A stretch of DNA of 64,000 nt from Sisyra terminalis (taxonomy: Eukaryota; Arthropoda; Insecta; Neuroptera; Sisyridae): NCBI GenBank assembly GCA_958496175.1, contig OY292274.1:43410630-43474629 (forward strand), written 5' to 3'. Below, piece by piece: positions 35,611-48,593 of this stretch; positions within the stretch are counted from its first letter, which is position 1, and each line of letters begins with the position of its first letter. The notes under the pieces were generated by a model that saw only the letters and a list, made by a program, of their open reading frames with translations, made no database searches and was not told the origin of the DNA. Position numbers and translations under genes: made by a program.

Positions 35611-38600
35611 CAGTTGTTATTTTATATTTAAAACATCGACATCGTCCATCTTATAACATTTTCAATGTTTATAGTCTGAACCATATCCATGTTAACACAC
35701 AATAGTTTAAATACTTTTAAAAGAAAGGAATTTATATGTAATTATTTAATGCAAACATAAATAAGCAATAATGTTAACGAATTACTATTGGGTTAATTTA
35801 ATTTTTATTCCATCGCTATTTGTACATGCTGTAGGTATACGCAATTGAGTATTTAGACAAACTGTATCTATATACAATTGACTGTTCATTCATGTCTATA
35901 CATAATAGTTTATGGCTTAAATCCACTTCTATATGGTAAATGTTTTTGATAACTATTTTTCGAACAAATGGCCCATGCTGTACTGATAAACAGTTTATTT
36001 ATTCATATTTGTAAGATACAAATCTGTATAAGTTGTCAATTGTGTATATTGTTGTGAAATACTATACAGTAGGATGGTCCTGAGTGATTTGTCGCTGAGT
36101 TATGAAATTATAAAGAACAAATTTAATTTTTCCTACGTTATTTCCATAAGAAACTTAAGTTGGAAAACGCACTACTCTAAAGCTAATATTATTAGTTCCC
36201 TCACTCCGTTTTTTTTGTCTATATATTGCGAGCTGTTTTTCATGAAACAATTGCATAACAAACTGCAGCTCAAAAACTACAGCTTAAGGTAAAGGAATCA
36301 TAATTTTTACCTTTTAGTCAGTTAAACTTATTAAGTTTTAATCTGTGTTTTCTACTTGAATGCCGACAAAAGACAACTGAATTGAAACGGCATTTGGTTT
36401 CGTTTCGTTATAAATAATTCTCGTATACGTATATCATTTTGGTCTGTATTGTATTGGCGTGATACAGGGGTTCAAATATAGAGTAGAACTACGCTCGACT
36501 CTTATTTCGTATTAGCCGGTTTGGTGTCGGTGTAATCCAACTAAGATTGGCTACAAGCCATGGCGTCGCTATTCCTTCTGTATCGTCGATGATATAACAT
36601 CAGACGAGGCTTTTCTAACTTGCTACCGACTCCTCGTCGTCTTGTCTTTTTGTCGTTTGTCTCACTTTAATACATTCATTTCTTGTGTAACTAGCGTTTG
36701 TCAATTTCCTTTTAATACATAATGAACTCCTATTCATGAAAACGTATACAATGTACGATGAAAATAGATTTTCAGAGGAAAATGTTGCTTCTGCATAACA
36801 ACGAAATCTAGCATTTCCACGTTTTGATTATTATGCATTTCAAAGTGAGCGTAGACCTATACGGTGTGTTGTATACCTGTATATATTATTACTCATAGCC
36901 TAAAAAAGATTACAAAAGATATATTTATAAGAACGTTTAATATACCTACCCAGCAACCTCGTTTTTCATTCGATTTCCTAACTTTCATATTTACTTTTCG
37001 TAGTACATTTTATTTTTCCCTACATTGGCAATTCCACGTGACTTTTTCGGAGCCTTAATCTTCCAGGGATTTTTCAATTTTCTTTTCACGAGTGGCACAA
37101 ATACATTATATTGTCAATTTACGTGTGAAAATTGTTCTCGGTATTTTTCAAATTAACTTTACAACAAATAATTTTGCCCTGATATTTTTGTCATCGTTTG
37201 TGTTTCGTCCCTGATTTGACACATTCGTTAAATCCGTTCTAAGCTCATGAGCTCAAACGCGTTATACAAAACTATAAGAGACAATTATGATTTGGGTAAA
37301 TTGGAGTTTACGGCCTAATTAGTGAAATAGACGATTTAAAAAAAAACAAGCCGGCGTGGTTTATATTTCTTTATATTTTAATGTTGCGTGATGAAGGGAA
37401 ATAGATAAGACTTTATGTATGTGTATATACTTTTCCAACTCGTTCCACTTGTCACTCATTTTCCGGGAGAACAGCATGCGTTCCCTCCTCGTACCGTTCG
37501 ACGTGTGCTTATTACGTTATCTCTCCCGGTTTTTGATGATCACAGCTTCGGGTTCCGACGTTATAACTTAAAATGGAAATTGAATATGTAACAGCGGTTG
37601 GGTTGGATTTTCTGCAAAATTTTCTATTGTTGTAACACCCCTTATATAACTAAGACTTTACAACCGAACCGCTAAATGCACTATATGGATGCATTGCTTT
37701 TCTTTCAAGATTTATGAATTTAAATCAATAAATTATTTATTCGTTTTAATTTTCCAAGATAAACTATCACAATTTAATTTGAAATTTTTCCTCGCCCCAT
37801 GCTGTCTACTGCATTTATAACTAAAACTTGTTTAATAAGTTTTCAAGAAAAATATTACGGCAATAAATATAAGCGATTTTAAAACTATATAATATGCCTC
37901 CTTTAAAAGCACTGTAGTACTGTATAACAAATGTACAATCAAGCTTATGTGTGTTTTTTTTTAATTTTAATTTTAGAGGAAAAACAAAAAAACAATATCA
38001 CGTTGCCATAGTAGATTGCATTTCTTTTTTAATTCTTGTTCATTGCTATCTATGTGATCTTTATACCTACAATATACGTTATGCAATATGCATACAAAAT
38101 AAGTTATATTAAATAATCCAGCTCAGGTATGAACCGAAGCTAAAGCTAACTTGATACAGTACTTGAGAAAAATATGGAAGAAACGGAAGAAACCCTGTCT
38201 TTCGTAGAACCCTCAAAAAAGAACAAGAAAAATATTTAATAAAATATTGTAGGTAGAAATGATTATATCAAAAACCGAGAAAAATATGTAACATAAATAA
38301 TCTTCTACGGTAACTAAAATTATTTTCAAATATCTTTTATATTAAACTGTAATAATAACAAAATATTTTATTAAAATTTTATCAAAATTAATAACTAATG
38401 AAATTATGTTTAAATATTGTTTATAATTTTAGTTGAGGTCGAGAGTTAATCTTTGATTTTTGTCAGCAATTTTATCCCCTAACAAATAATAATGATCAAC
38501 TTATTACCAAACGAAAAAGTAAAGCATATGAGTTTTCTTTTCTTACGGTAAACTAGCAAGTTAGCCTTGGCTGGCCTTGCCTATGTGCCAATCCATTTCA

Positions 38601-38640
38601 AATCGCTCAATATAAATAAAAGTTGTGACTCAATATTTTT
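35611..38640. other. no gene recognised
   Basis: 3 kb without a supported exon. 36480-36660 and 37430-37570 are less AT-rich and may be conserved non-coding or undetected exon sequence. Confidence 0.3.
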
Positions 38641-39200
38641 TTATTTTCATGATTCTTTAATTATGTGTTCCTAATAAGTAGACAGTTACAAAAAAATGTT
38701 TAAAAAAATAAGCAATATTTTTCTTCTGACAGCCATTTTTAAATTGGCTGCTGGGCCAATTTCATCGAAAAAGGTGGTCTGCGGAAAATTGATTGTCAAA
38801 CTTAATGATACCAAGAATAATTCAAAAACCAGTGCGTTTAAGGTGAAACAAACTTACTGTATACATAATTTTAATTTTCTTTCAATGAAAGAAAATAGGT
38901 CGAATTTATTTTGCAAAAATTTCGAAAAAATCATACAATTATTAATTTAATGAAGGATTAGGGATGATATTTTATTTCTGCGTTGAATATTTGTATAAAA
39001 ATCTGCCGTTTAAGTCCTGAGAATACACTTCTTTTCTTTCTAAAGCTTGCTCGAAAAATGGCCAAAAACCTTAATACGTCAATTTTCTAAAGTCAATATC
39101 TAAAAAAAGACTGAATGAAAAGAAGCAAAAATTTTACGGATTGTTCTTTATACAAATAGAAATATCTCATGAAAATATTATGACTGAGACTTAACTTGTG
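38641..39200 (-). repeat. dispersed repeat family X, copy 2
   Basis: Opposite-strand relative of 6505-7131, with the same ordered landmarks (CATTCAGTC, AAAATTGACGT, GGCCATTTTT, TTCTCAGGACT, TTTTCCGCAGA). The 84-codon frame at 38696-38950 is in the antisense of copy 1 and is not conserved. Confidence 0.55.
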
Positions 39201-41034
39201 AGCTGAGTTTGATCTAACTCAATGGAAAATGTCTTGAAAAAAACATATAATAAATTCATTAAAATAATAACACATACTTAATGAATACTAATGGCTCTTT
39301 AGTTGCTCACAATACATAGTTCGTTAAGTTCCGTCTACTGGTTAATGTTCTCAATATTGGGTAAACAAAAGATTTCTAATTTTATAAATTAAATATGAAA
39401 ATATTTAAATATTTGAAAAACAGGAAACTGAAGTATATTTTTATTTGAATTCAGTGAAAGCTATTATTAAAAAATATAAAATGAGTAGAGATTTTTTTAT
39501 ATTTTATTTTATATTTATATTTTTATACATATTTCCTTTATTAGTCCAAATTTTATTTAAATCAACGCAGTTGTTTTGGAGAAAAAAACAATTTTCCTAT
39601 TTATCATTTTTTTTTTTGGTTAAGTCCCAAATAAAAAGAGTTAAAAAGGATTGACTTGGAGGATGAACGTAAATTTTTAGATTCAACTTATCTTCTAAAA
39701 ATAAGTTATATACTTTTCTAGAATTTTACTATTCTTATTGTCGTATTTGACTTTATTGGCTATATTACATTATGATAACGGACATGAATTTCTATTAAAT
39801 AAAATGAAGTAGGGATAGAACTTAAGAAGACGGAATTTTGTAATTTGAAAAAATGTTATTGACAGGTTTGTATTAATTTCAAAACTACGTCTGATATCAT
39901 CGACGAATGTATATGGTATGAAAGCATTTTAATTTCAATATTTTTTTTATGTCTTTCAATATTTTTAAGTTTTAAATTCATGTATTACCTAACATACTCT
40001 TTATTTTTAATTTCAAACTATATTATATCACTGTTTTATGGTCATCTATTTCGTAATATATTATCATAATATAATTATAATTATTTTACGTAATTCATAA
40101 TGTGAATCTGATTTCCTCACGGTACTGGTTAGAGGAATAAAAAATTAGATTAAAACTTGTAATATTTTAGATTTGGGACCCTACATCCAATTCTTATAAA
40201 TAAATTAACGAAAAAAATGTCCATTATTTAAGATCAGTCAAAAAAAAATATTTAAAAACTAAACCGTCCTTTTGGCTTTAGTTTATTTATGTAATTAAAT
40301 TGATTCGTTTATTTTTAAATCATTTTCGCTTTAATTCTTTGTTATTCTTTTTTCAAATTATCGTTCCAAAATATCTACAACATTATTGTTTAGGTTGAAC
40401 AAAAAAATTGTAATGAAAAAAGTTTAATTAGTTTTCCGTTTTTTTGAAATCCTTCCTTAATATCCAATTTTCTATTTACTTAACAAATAAATCTCGAAAC
40501 ATGCGTTATGTTAAACTTGTAATTGGAATATTTCCCCTTTAAACCCATGTAGACTTGGGGTCAAACCCAAAAGATTAATAGTCCTAATTGTTGTTGTGTA
40601 GTTTCTGTATCCATAACGCAAAAACTTTAAGCATATGCTACCTACACATAATGCTATCACACTGACACATCCGAATTTACTAATGTAATATACATTACGT
40701 GTAATTACTTATCCTATCTAAAAGATTAAAAATTACTGAGTATAAGTTGAATATTTCAAAATCAATTCATTAAATTCAATTTATAAAAAAGAACTAAGGT
40801 AATAAAAGAACTTATTAAAAGACCCAATTTTTATACATTTTAATTCGAGTCGCAAAGACGTGTATGTGCCGCCAGGTGTCATGGTAAACTTAAGCTGTGA
40901 ATTTTTATTTGTAATCCAAAAACTGTTGTATAGCGAAATTCAACATCAAAGTGTGAGACAAACTGGGAACAACTGGAAAGAGGGAGGTTTGTATAATATC
41001 ATGCATTTCCCTTTAGTCCATAACGCTTTCTCCT
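39201..41034. other. no gene recognised
   Basis: AT-rich, no clear repeat or coding feature. Confidence 0.3.
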
Positions 41035-41225
41035 CATCCCTTTCGGCTACTGTTAAGTAATAGTGGCATTTACAATCTCCTCATTCCCACTTACACCGAC
41101 CATCGAGGCCTCTTGAAAACCAGTATACTATATCAGAGCCTTTTACCTCATATCCCATACCTACTACCATCCTTTGCCTCATTCCCACCATTCGCTATTA
41201 CTGACAGAAATGATAATTCTCCATT
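41035..41225 (+). repeat. dispersed repeat family Y, copy 1
   Basis: It aligns imperfectly with 46400-46555 in the same orientation: both have CTGTTAA-TAATAGTG, then CACC-A-CATCG, then TAATGACAG or TTACTGACAG. Class unknown. Confidence 0.4.
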
Positions 41226-42103
41226 TCAGAGAGTAAAACACTTTGATTAGACCTGGACCATATTTCTCCCTCCACGAGCTTTCTCACTCACCCTTAAATA
41301 CTGATCCATCTCTGTATAGATTTATTCATTTCAATTTAATATATAGTGCACGAGTGCATTAAACCAAATTAATTGATCAAAAAGAGATTTTCATTTTGCC
41401 CTTTCATTGATTTGTGTTTGATCTATTTAGTAAAGTTTATTGCGAAGAATTTTTAACAACCACAAGTAGGACACACAATAGGCCTAGGTTCAATTTCCTG
41501 TGTGCACCCTCATCTGCTTGAACTACTTTAGAATCACAGAACGGTAACCAAAACAAAAGCTCAACATTGTACATTTGTCCACAGCTAATTCGATTAACTA
41601 TCTAGGCCAATATTAACGAATGATTTAATTAAGAGCAACAAATTCGCGAAAAACAGATGAAAGTATAAAAGGAATTTTAAAATAAATAGAGAAATCACGT
41701 TTACGCTAGAGAAGATTTCAAGCTTTCTATATATTATCGCGCTTCACATTGATTTATGACGAGTTATGTGAAGCTGCGATCTCCGTTTTTCTTTTACGTC
41801 AACAGCAAGCGCAATAATAATGGCTACGGTTGAGAAAATTGCCACTTAATTTCTTTTAAAACGTAAAATTTATGGTGTGTGCTCGGGATTGGAACGTTAT
41901 TGTTTGGTTTTTCGAAAACAAAGTATATGAAATAGATTTTTACAAGCCATGAGAATGAGGCAACGTAAATATATATTCGTGGAACTAATTAACTTGAGTG
42001 CAAAGGGTTAAGTTAAAATTGCAAATATTCTTATCAACAAAGACTGGCTTGGATACGAAAAAGACGATGTATTTTTATATTATGGCACTATGTAACAAGT
42101 GGA
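41226..42103. other. no gene recognised
   Basis: AT-rich left flank of the large inverted repeat. Confidence 0.3.
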
Positions 42104-43277
42104 TATAGAACAAGCGCAGCCTTTTTCCTAAAAAAACAAATATAAACTTTTTCCATTTGAGATTGTCGAGAGTCGTAATCTTTCTATCTGCGACAAATAA
42201 AATAAGAAAGGGAAAAAATTCTTAAGAAAAATTAATATGAAATCGTAATTTTTAACAAATATTTTAAAATAACAAGTTTACACGTCAGTGCACGATGGAA
42301 TTTAATTGGTAAAGGTGGCAAGTGTAAAATAAAGTTTCCTCATTAAAACTTATTGACAATATTTTATTGTATATTATATTGTTTAAAAATATCACAAGAA
42401 CATAAGATTGAAAAAAATTAAAAAAATCTGAAATAAGTATGAATTTCTTTACAAAATACTTTAACTTTTTTATATAAATGAATGAATTCCCAGAAATTCG
42501 TTGAAAAATTAATGCTCTTATACTGTAGGATATGCCCTATTCTACGAGATGAATCAAAATCGTTAATATTGAGATATACATTTATATTATATTATTCATA
42601 TATAATTAAGTTTTTCTTTTTTATTTTTAATGGTCAAAATAATGGAATTATTATTTAACCATACAATATAAAGAATTTTGCAAAACTGCAAATTGTTCAG
42701 GAGTCTCAAAAAAAAAAATGAGTATAATGCAAAGTAAATATACAAAATGAGCTAGGACAAACGATTTTAAAACTATAGTTTGTTAATATAAGAAGATCAA
42801 ATAATTTAACAATCAATGAAAATTAAATTTTATTTCTCATTGGAAAATATATTGACCTATTTAAAATTTTGATTAATTTTGAAATAGAGACTAATTCATT
42901 CATTTATATAAAAAAGTTAAAGTATTTTGTAAAGAAATTCATACTTATTTCAGATTTTTTTAATTTTTTTCTATCTTATGTTCTTGTGATATTTTTAAAC
43001 AATATAATATACAATAAAATATTGTCAATAAGTTTTAATGAGGAAACTTTATTTTACACTTGCCACCTTTACCAATTAAATTCCATCGTGCACTGACGTG
43101 TAAACTTGTTATTTTAAAATATTTGTTAAAAATTACGATTTCATATTAATTTTTCTTAAGAATTTTTTCCCTTTCTTATTTTATTTGTCGCAGATAGAAA
43201 GATTACGACTCTCGACAATCTCAAATGGAAAAACTTTATATTTGTTTTTTTAGGAAAAAGGCTGCGCTTGTTCTATA
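42104..43277. repeat. 1.17-kb inverted repeat (385-bp arms)
   Basis: Left arm 42104-42488 and right arm 42893-43277 are reverse complements of equal length with few mismatches (for example AAACTTTTTCC versus AAAGTTTTTCC). A 404-bp loop separates them. The arms end at TATAGAACAAGCGCAGCC. The open frame at 42869-43096 lies in the right arm and has no motif. Right after the right arm (43278-43319) two non-adjacent bits of the left arm are pasted together. Confidence 0.85.
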
Positions 43278-43319
43278 AGCGCAGCCTTTTTCGTAATTTT
43301 TAACAAATATTTTAAAAAT
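43278..43319 (+). other. template-switch-like junction
   Basis: AGCGCAGCCTTTTTC (as in 42113-42127) is fused to CGTAATTTTTAACAAATATT (as in 42244-42263), both in left-arm orientation, immediately after the right arm ends. Confidence 0.65.
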
Positions 43320-43350
43320 ATTATAGATTTCTTAGTAATTAACCAGAATA

Positions 43351-43547
43351 TCGCACCCTTCGTAGAATAAAGGTACAACTCAAAAATTGAACTTGTCGGG
43401 AAATTGTTACTAAAGTTCTTGTTATATATAGAGTTCTCTAATTATTATCCTTCTATTCTACGCACAAAATAGGTGGTTTCCTCAAACTGTTGTTAACTCA
43501 AAACTTGGAATTTTTGAGTTGTACCTCCATTCAACATCAGGTACGAT
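43351..43547. mobile_element. TA-type MITE, copy 2
   Basis: Same family as 10901-11160, internally shortened to 197 bp. Termini TCGCACCCTTCGTAGAAT and CAGGTACGA are flanked by TA on both sides (43349-43350 and 43548-43549). Confidence 0.75.
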
Positions 43548-43549
43548 AT

Positions 43550-44850
43550 GTTGGCCACTTCTAGTTTCTTCAAAACTTGATCATTTACATCGGATAAAAA
43601 TATTTAGAATCTAGATGACCATTATGGTCAATTATAGCTAGATAACCAATGTTAAAAAATTAAAGAATCAATAATTAACCAACAAAATTTGTTTAAAAAG
43701 GTCAAAAAGTAGTTCTTTTTTAACTACCAAACGTGAAATTTATAACACGTAATAAATATTTTTCAATATTGGTTATCGATAAAATTTACCCTCCGCAATA
43801 AACCTCATTTTTTTAAATAGTTTTTGAAAGATATTTAAATGATAGCATTAACTTTTATGTACCTAATAAATTAAAAAATTGTAGATCTTTTGAGGTCACA
43901 TTTTCCAAAATTTTCAACGTGTACTATCTAATATTTATAAAAATTCTGTTATAATTATAGCCCAGAGCCTGCGATGGCCATACCTTCATTATTTTATAGC
44001 TGAATTTATTCTATTCCATATAGTTATAATTAAAGTTATAATATTTATTACCTTAAACATGATTATTATTTACATAAGAAAACTATTTTTTATTGGAGTT
44101 CAATGCATTTGGCAAGATGTAAAATTTATCAAAACTGTTCGACTACTGAGATAACATCTTTTGATAGTTACTCAAGGGACATATTTAAGATTCAGCTTTT
44201 ATAATATGATGTTAGTAACATGATAATTTGCTAAAGCTTAGGAATGTCTGGCAGAGGGTTGAAACTAAGTGCTAAGTGTAAGGCAATGGGGGATGTGCAT
44301 TCTTGATATTGTTCTGTAGAAAATATAAAAAAACTGAGCTTTATACTTTAACGAAACTGAGCTTCCCTTTTATACAGTTTTGCTTCATGTTACCTGCCAA
44401 AGTAACCACCATCCCAACTCCATAGTCACTAATCGTTCATACTTGTGTTGGGGACATGGACAGAGAAACATTCGGCTTTTATAAAATAAAGCGGGCTTTT
44501 GTTCTAATACGGAAGTTCTCTCCCTTGTGAAGGGCTAAAAATAGCTTAATTTTTTTATATAAATTGCTTACATTCCATATAAGATAATAGGGAACACCTA
44601 GCACTTGAGCATTTTTATCCGCAGTTCTAAAGATAAAATTCAACCAGCAAAGATTCTATCAATTCCGTATACAACTACTCCTTCAGAGAGTATTTATTAA
44701 TTATTTTTTTTTAAATTTTTAAAATTGAATGATTAGTATTTCATCTGTGACTATTCAACTGGCTAATTATATTACTTTCATGTATCTATATATAAATTCT
44801 TATTATCAAAGATATTTTTCTTTCTTTACTATAGAATTACACATTCAATC
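43550..44850. other. no gene recognised
   Basis: AT-rich spacer between the two copies of the 623-bp duplication. Confidence 0.35.
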
Positions 44851-45473
44851 TTCCCAGAAATTCGTTGAAAAATTAATGCTCTTATACTGTAGAATATGCC
44901 CTATTCTACGAGATGAATCAAAATCGTTAATATTGAGATATACATTTATATTATATTATTCATATATAATTAAGTTTTTCTTTTTTATTTTTAATGGTCA
45001 AAATAATGGAATTATTATTTAACCATACAATATAAAGAATTTTGCAAAACTGCAAATTGTTCAGGAGTCTCAAAAAAAAAAATGAGTATAATGCAAAGTA
45101 AATATACAAAATGAGCTAGGACAAACGATTTTAAAACTATAGTTTGTTAATATAAGAAGATCAAATAATTTAACAATCAATGAAAATTAAATTTTATTTC
45201 TCATTGGAAAATATATTGACCTATTTAAAATTTTGATTAATTTTGAAATAGAGACTAATTCATTCATTTATATAAAAAAGTTAAAGTATTTCGTAAAGAA
45301 ATTCATACTTATTTCAGATTTTTTTAATTTTTTTCAATCTTATGTTCTTGTGATATTTTTAAACAATATAATATACAATAAAATATTGTCAATAAGTTTT
45401 AATGAGGAAACTTTATTTTACACTTGCCACCTTTACCAATTAAATTCCATCGTGCACTGACGTGTAAACTTGT
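44851..45473 (+). repeat. 623-bp direct duplication of 42487-43109
   Basis: Equal length and near-identical to the loop plus most of the right arm of the inverted repeat. I noted three substitutions (TAGGATATG/TAGAATATG, ATTTTGTAAAG/ATTTCGTAAAG, TTTCTATC/TTTCAATC). The left arm is absent here. It indicates a recent copy event. Confidence 0.9.
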
Positions 45474-46399
45474 ATTGGAACATATTTATGTAAATGAAAA
45501 GATTTGTTTGCTGAACATTCAAAACTAAAAGTGTCAATATGTCATGTAAAATCATGAGGCACACATTTTATAATTTTGAAAAAATAAAACTTCAATGTAA
45601 TGTAGAGAGACATATTTCATAAAATTGTTGAAATTCATAATCTGATTATTATATGAGACTGACATTTTTGTAACATGTCAATCACATAATTTTCCGAATT
45701 CTATAACTTCAAAATATTTTCAAACAAAACTTTTTTATTTCAAAATTATTAAAAAGAATATTTGTTGAATTAATTAACGGTTTGTTATTCTTAAATTGAG
45801 CTCAACTTCAAAAGTGAAATTAATTATGTCAGTGAACTAAAACTATATCACTACAACTTAGAAAAATTTTGATTAAAATTTATTATTTTAAAGCGCCAAT
45901 CAAATTTAATGTTAATATAGTTTTCAATTGGAAATTTACATTTTGATAGAGATCTGTTAAGGTTTATTTGAGCTGCAGTCTTATAAAATTTAAATACTTA
46001 TTATCACGGCTTTTAACAGCCAAAGAAGATTTTATTCATAGTTACTTATTTCGATAAAACTTGGATACTAAATAAGTGCTTTTATGTGCAGATTGCGCTT
46101 CGAAAATTTCATTATAAAAAAGGAATTTGATAAAATAGAAGAAGAAAATTGATAAGAACTAAAATCGTTAGATGAATTACATATTTTGTACTTACTGGAG
46201 TCCCAGAAACGTATGTAAATATATAAGTACGAAACTCTTGTATACCTATGTATGTACGATATTTGGATTGTTATCAAAATGTGTAACGTATGTCACCTGT
46301 GGATTCTTTTTCAATTAAATAAGAAGTTAGTTCTACAATTGAAATGCATTGATGTTATGTAAATAAAAGTATTATCTTCCAAAGTTCCCTGAAATGTGT
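45474..46399. other. no gene recognised
   Basis: AT-rich, no coding or repeat boundary seen. Confidence 0.3.
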
Positions 46400-46555
46400 A
46401 CCCCTTTTGGATGCTGTTAAATAATAGTGACACTAACGATCACTACATTGCTACTTTCACCAATCATCGCTTTTTACGCACCACTTGCCTAACGAACTAT
46501 AAGCCATGCTTCCCCATTTCGTTCGTCATTTTATAATAATGACAGTCAAAAATAA
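46400..46555 (+). repeat. dispersed repeat family Y, copy 2
   Basis: Relative of 41035-41225. Confidence 0.4.
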
Positions 46556-46891
46556 TATTTAGTGATTTTAAATCGTTATCTCGTCGGAAATAGTACTGTT
46601 TAATATTATCGACATTAAGTAGTCTTGCATTTACCAATCGCTGACTACAAAACACTATTAGAACTTAACAATTAAAATTAAAACTAAAATAGGGTTCGTT
46701 AAAATTTTCATGAGAGAATATCACATGAATATTTCGAGTATTTTTTTTCTTTTTTCAATTAATTGAAGGGCTTTTTATAAAAACAAAGTCTTTGTTTTGC
46801 GTATTCTTTAATTCCCTCCCCCCAATTAGATTCTAACAACCGTTCAGTGAACAAACCAACTTATTTGAACTTATTGAACCTCTAATCTATA

Positions 46892-47794
46892 ATAATAATA
46901 ATAAAACTTTATTTCCTCCAATTAATCTACACTTGTAAGTTTACAAATTTAAAATTTTGTTTACTTATCTTAACATTTTTGTTTAACTTAAAAGTTCCTT
47001 CTTGTGTTTCCCACAATATTTTACCTTTTAACTTTTTCTACTCATTTCCCTTTCCTTTATTTTTATTTTTTGATTTCATTATAGGGGTGCCTTTTTAAGG
47101 GGGAGAAATTCAAAAACTCCCTCTGTCATTGTTAAAAAAAAAAAAATAAAAAACTTTTTAAGAAAGAAAAAAAAAATGTTTTAAAAGTACCTAAGTAAAT
47201 TAAATATAATTGGTTAAGTATTAACAATTAATAGGTTAATCTCAATTAAGTTATAAAGACTTTTTTTTTTTCTTTTATTATATTAGCCCGTGTTTTATTC
47301 TTTTGTGTTTGTAGATGCCTTGATCGTAGTGTAGGTCTTTTAGTATATCCTTATCAGCTACATTTCCCCGCTCATAAAATTTTTTGGCATATTTTTTAAT
47401 GTGCGTTTTTATAAAGTCTATTTCTAGATCTTCATGCATTTTTTTATGTACGTATTTCTTGGATAGTTTCCTACCAGTCTTAAGAATTTGTAGTTTGTTA
47501 TATGTGGTTTCGCTAACAGTGTGCCACACTGGACATCCGTAGGTTATTACAGGCCTAACCATTACTTTGTATAGTAACAGTTTGTTCTCTACACTAAGTT
47601 TTGATTTTCTGTTAATTAATGGGTAGAGTGTCAGTAGCAACCCAATGCATTTGTTTATCACCCCGTTGACATGATTTGTGAATGTCAGCCTCTGATCTAG
47701 AGTGAGTTCAAGATATTTGACATTCTTAGACCATTCCAGGGGGACATGATTTAATTCTATTTTTTTGGTAATTTCTGGTCTTCTTTTTGTAAAT
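46892..47794 (-). mobile_element. 5'-truncated Jockey-like LINE with 15-bp target duplication
   Basis: A minus-strand element bounded by AACCTCTAATCTATA at 46877-46891 and 47795-47809. It contains the end of ORF2, a ~380-base 3' UTR with a GGGAGAAATT patch, and a (TTA)n-type tail at its 3' end (46892-46910). 5' truncation plus a target duplication is the normal outcome of target-primed reverse transcription. Confidence 0.9.
47278..47794 (-). pseudogene. Jockey-like ORF2 reverse transcriptase C-terminal fragment
   Basis: The frame is open from the truncation point to TAA at 47278-47280. It reads RPEITKKIELNHVPLEWSKN, then a thumb-region segment (LTFTNHVNGVINKCIGLL), then LLYKVMVRPVITYGCPVWHT, a hallmark of Jockey/CR1-type enzymes after the catalytic palm, then NKLQIL. 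The usual LQNK-LR-I stretch after NKLQIL is missing and replaced by a basic segment (KTGRKLSKKYVHKK), suggesting a small internal deletion. The catalytic palm and endonuclease are absent, so it is inactive. Confidence 0.85.
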
Positions 47795-47809
47795 AACCTC
47801 TAATCTATA

Positions 47810-48310
47810 TCTTTCATTGTTCGAAATAGGCATTGAAAAAAAGCATTAACATCAATAACTGTTGGTGCATGGAGAGAAAATTTAAACAAAAAATTGTAAT
47901 TTCAGTGTAGTTTTGGTAAACTAGAGTTGAAATGTTATAAAAATGACTATAGTCAGTTTAATAAAATGTGCTAAAGGAAGTCTTAATGTTTTCCAATAAA
48001 TCAAAGACATAAACCCGTTTTTATAATGAGCTATAATATAGTAACTTTTAGACCATCGTGACAATGAATACTACAAAATCAAAATAGTTTTTGCTCAGAT
48101 TTTTTCTCATGTAGCTCCTCAAAATGTTCGTCTAATCTTTCTTAACTCATATAAGCTTCTTCTTTCTCCTGAAGAATCACTCTAGACCAATAATGGTTCC
48201 AAAAATAGAGGTTCGAAATAAACGAATCCACGTCTGACAATATCACCCTTATAAGTTGAAAAGATACCTGTCCTTCCGTTTACATAATCTCTAATACCAA
48301 ATTCTCCAAC
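47810..48310. other. no intact gene; coding-like remnant begins
   Basis: AT-rich. The minus-strand coding-like remnant described at 48311-48586 seems to continue here with stops, to about 48100. Confidence 0.35.
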
Positions 48311-48586
48311 TCACAGAAGTGAAGTGACTTTGTCTTCATCAAGGTAGATCAAAACTCTTTGGTGATTGCTAGAGAGTAGGTCGCGACTCTCCTTGGGCGG
48401 CAAATTAGTCATGTACAAAGCTATAGTAAAGCCCGTTTGGGCGTTTGGCATTAAACCTCGCGGAATCGCTAACAGCTCCAGGATCAAGATACTACTGAGG
48501 TTCCAGTCCAAGATACTGCGCTTAATAACCAATGTACCATAGTATGGTACCATGATACCAATGTACCAATGATCCAATGATACCAT
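48100..48586 (-). pseudogene. coding-like remnant of unknown family
   Basis: The minus-strand frame includes NLPPKESRDLLSSNHQRVLI, then YLDEDKV. After a stop near 48311 the same strand continues protein-like (GIRDYVNGRTGIFSTYKGDI, then VYFEPLFLEPLLV, then HFEELHEKKSEQ) with further stops and shifts. The RTGIF-YK stretch faintly recalls an SH3-type segment, but I cannot name a family. It is probably a processed pseudogene or transposon protein relic. Confidence 0.4.
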
Positions 48587-48593
48587 GGTATGC
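48525..48593. repeat. TACCATG/TACCAATG degenerate tandem
   Basis: Repeated TACCA, ATGGTA and CCAATG words, several palindromic. Confidence 0.5.

Noticed and set aside
42869..43096. 75-codon ORF, repeated at 45233-45460
   Set aside because: It recurs only because the DNA is duplicated; it is AT-driven, without motif, and overlaps an inverted-repeat arm.
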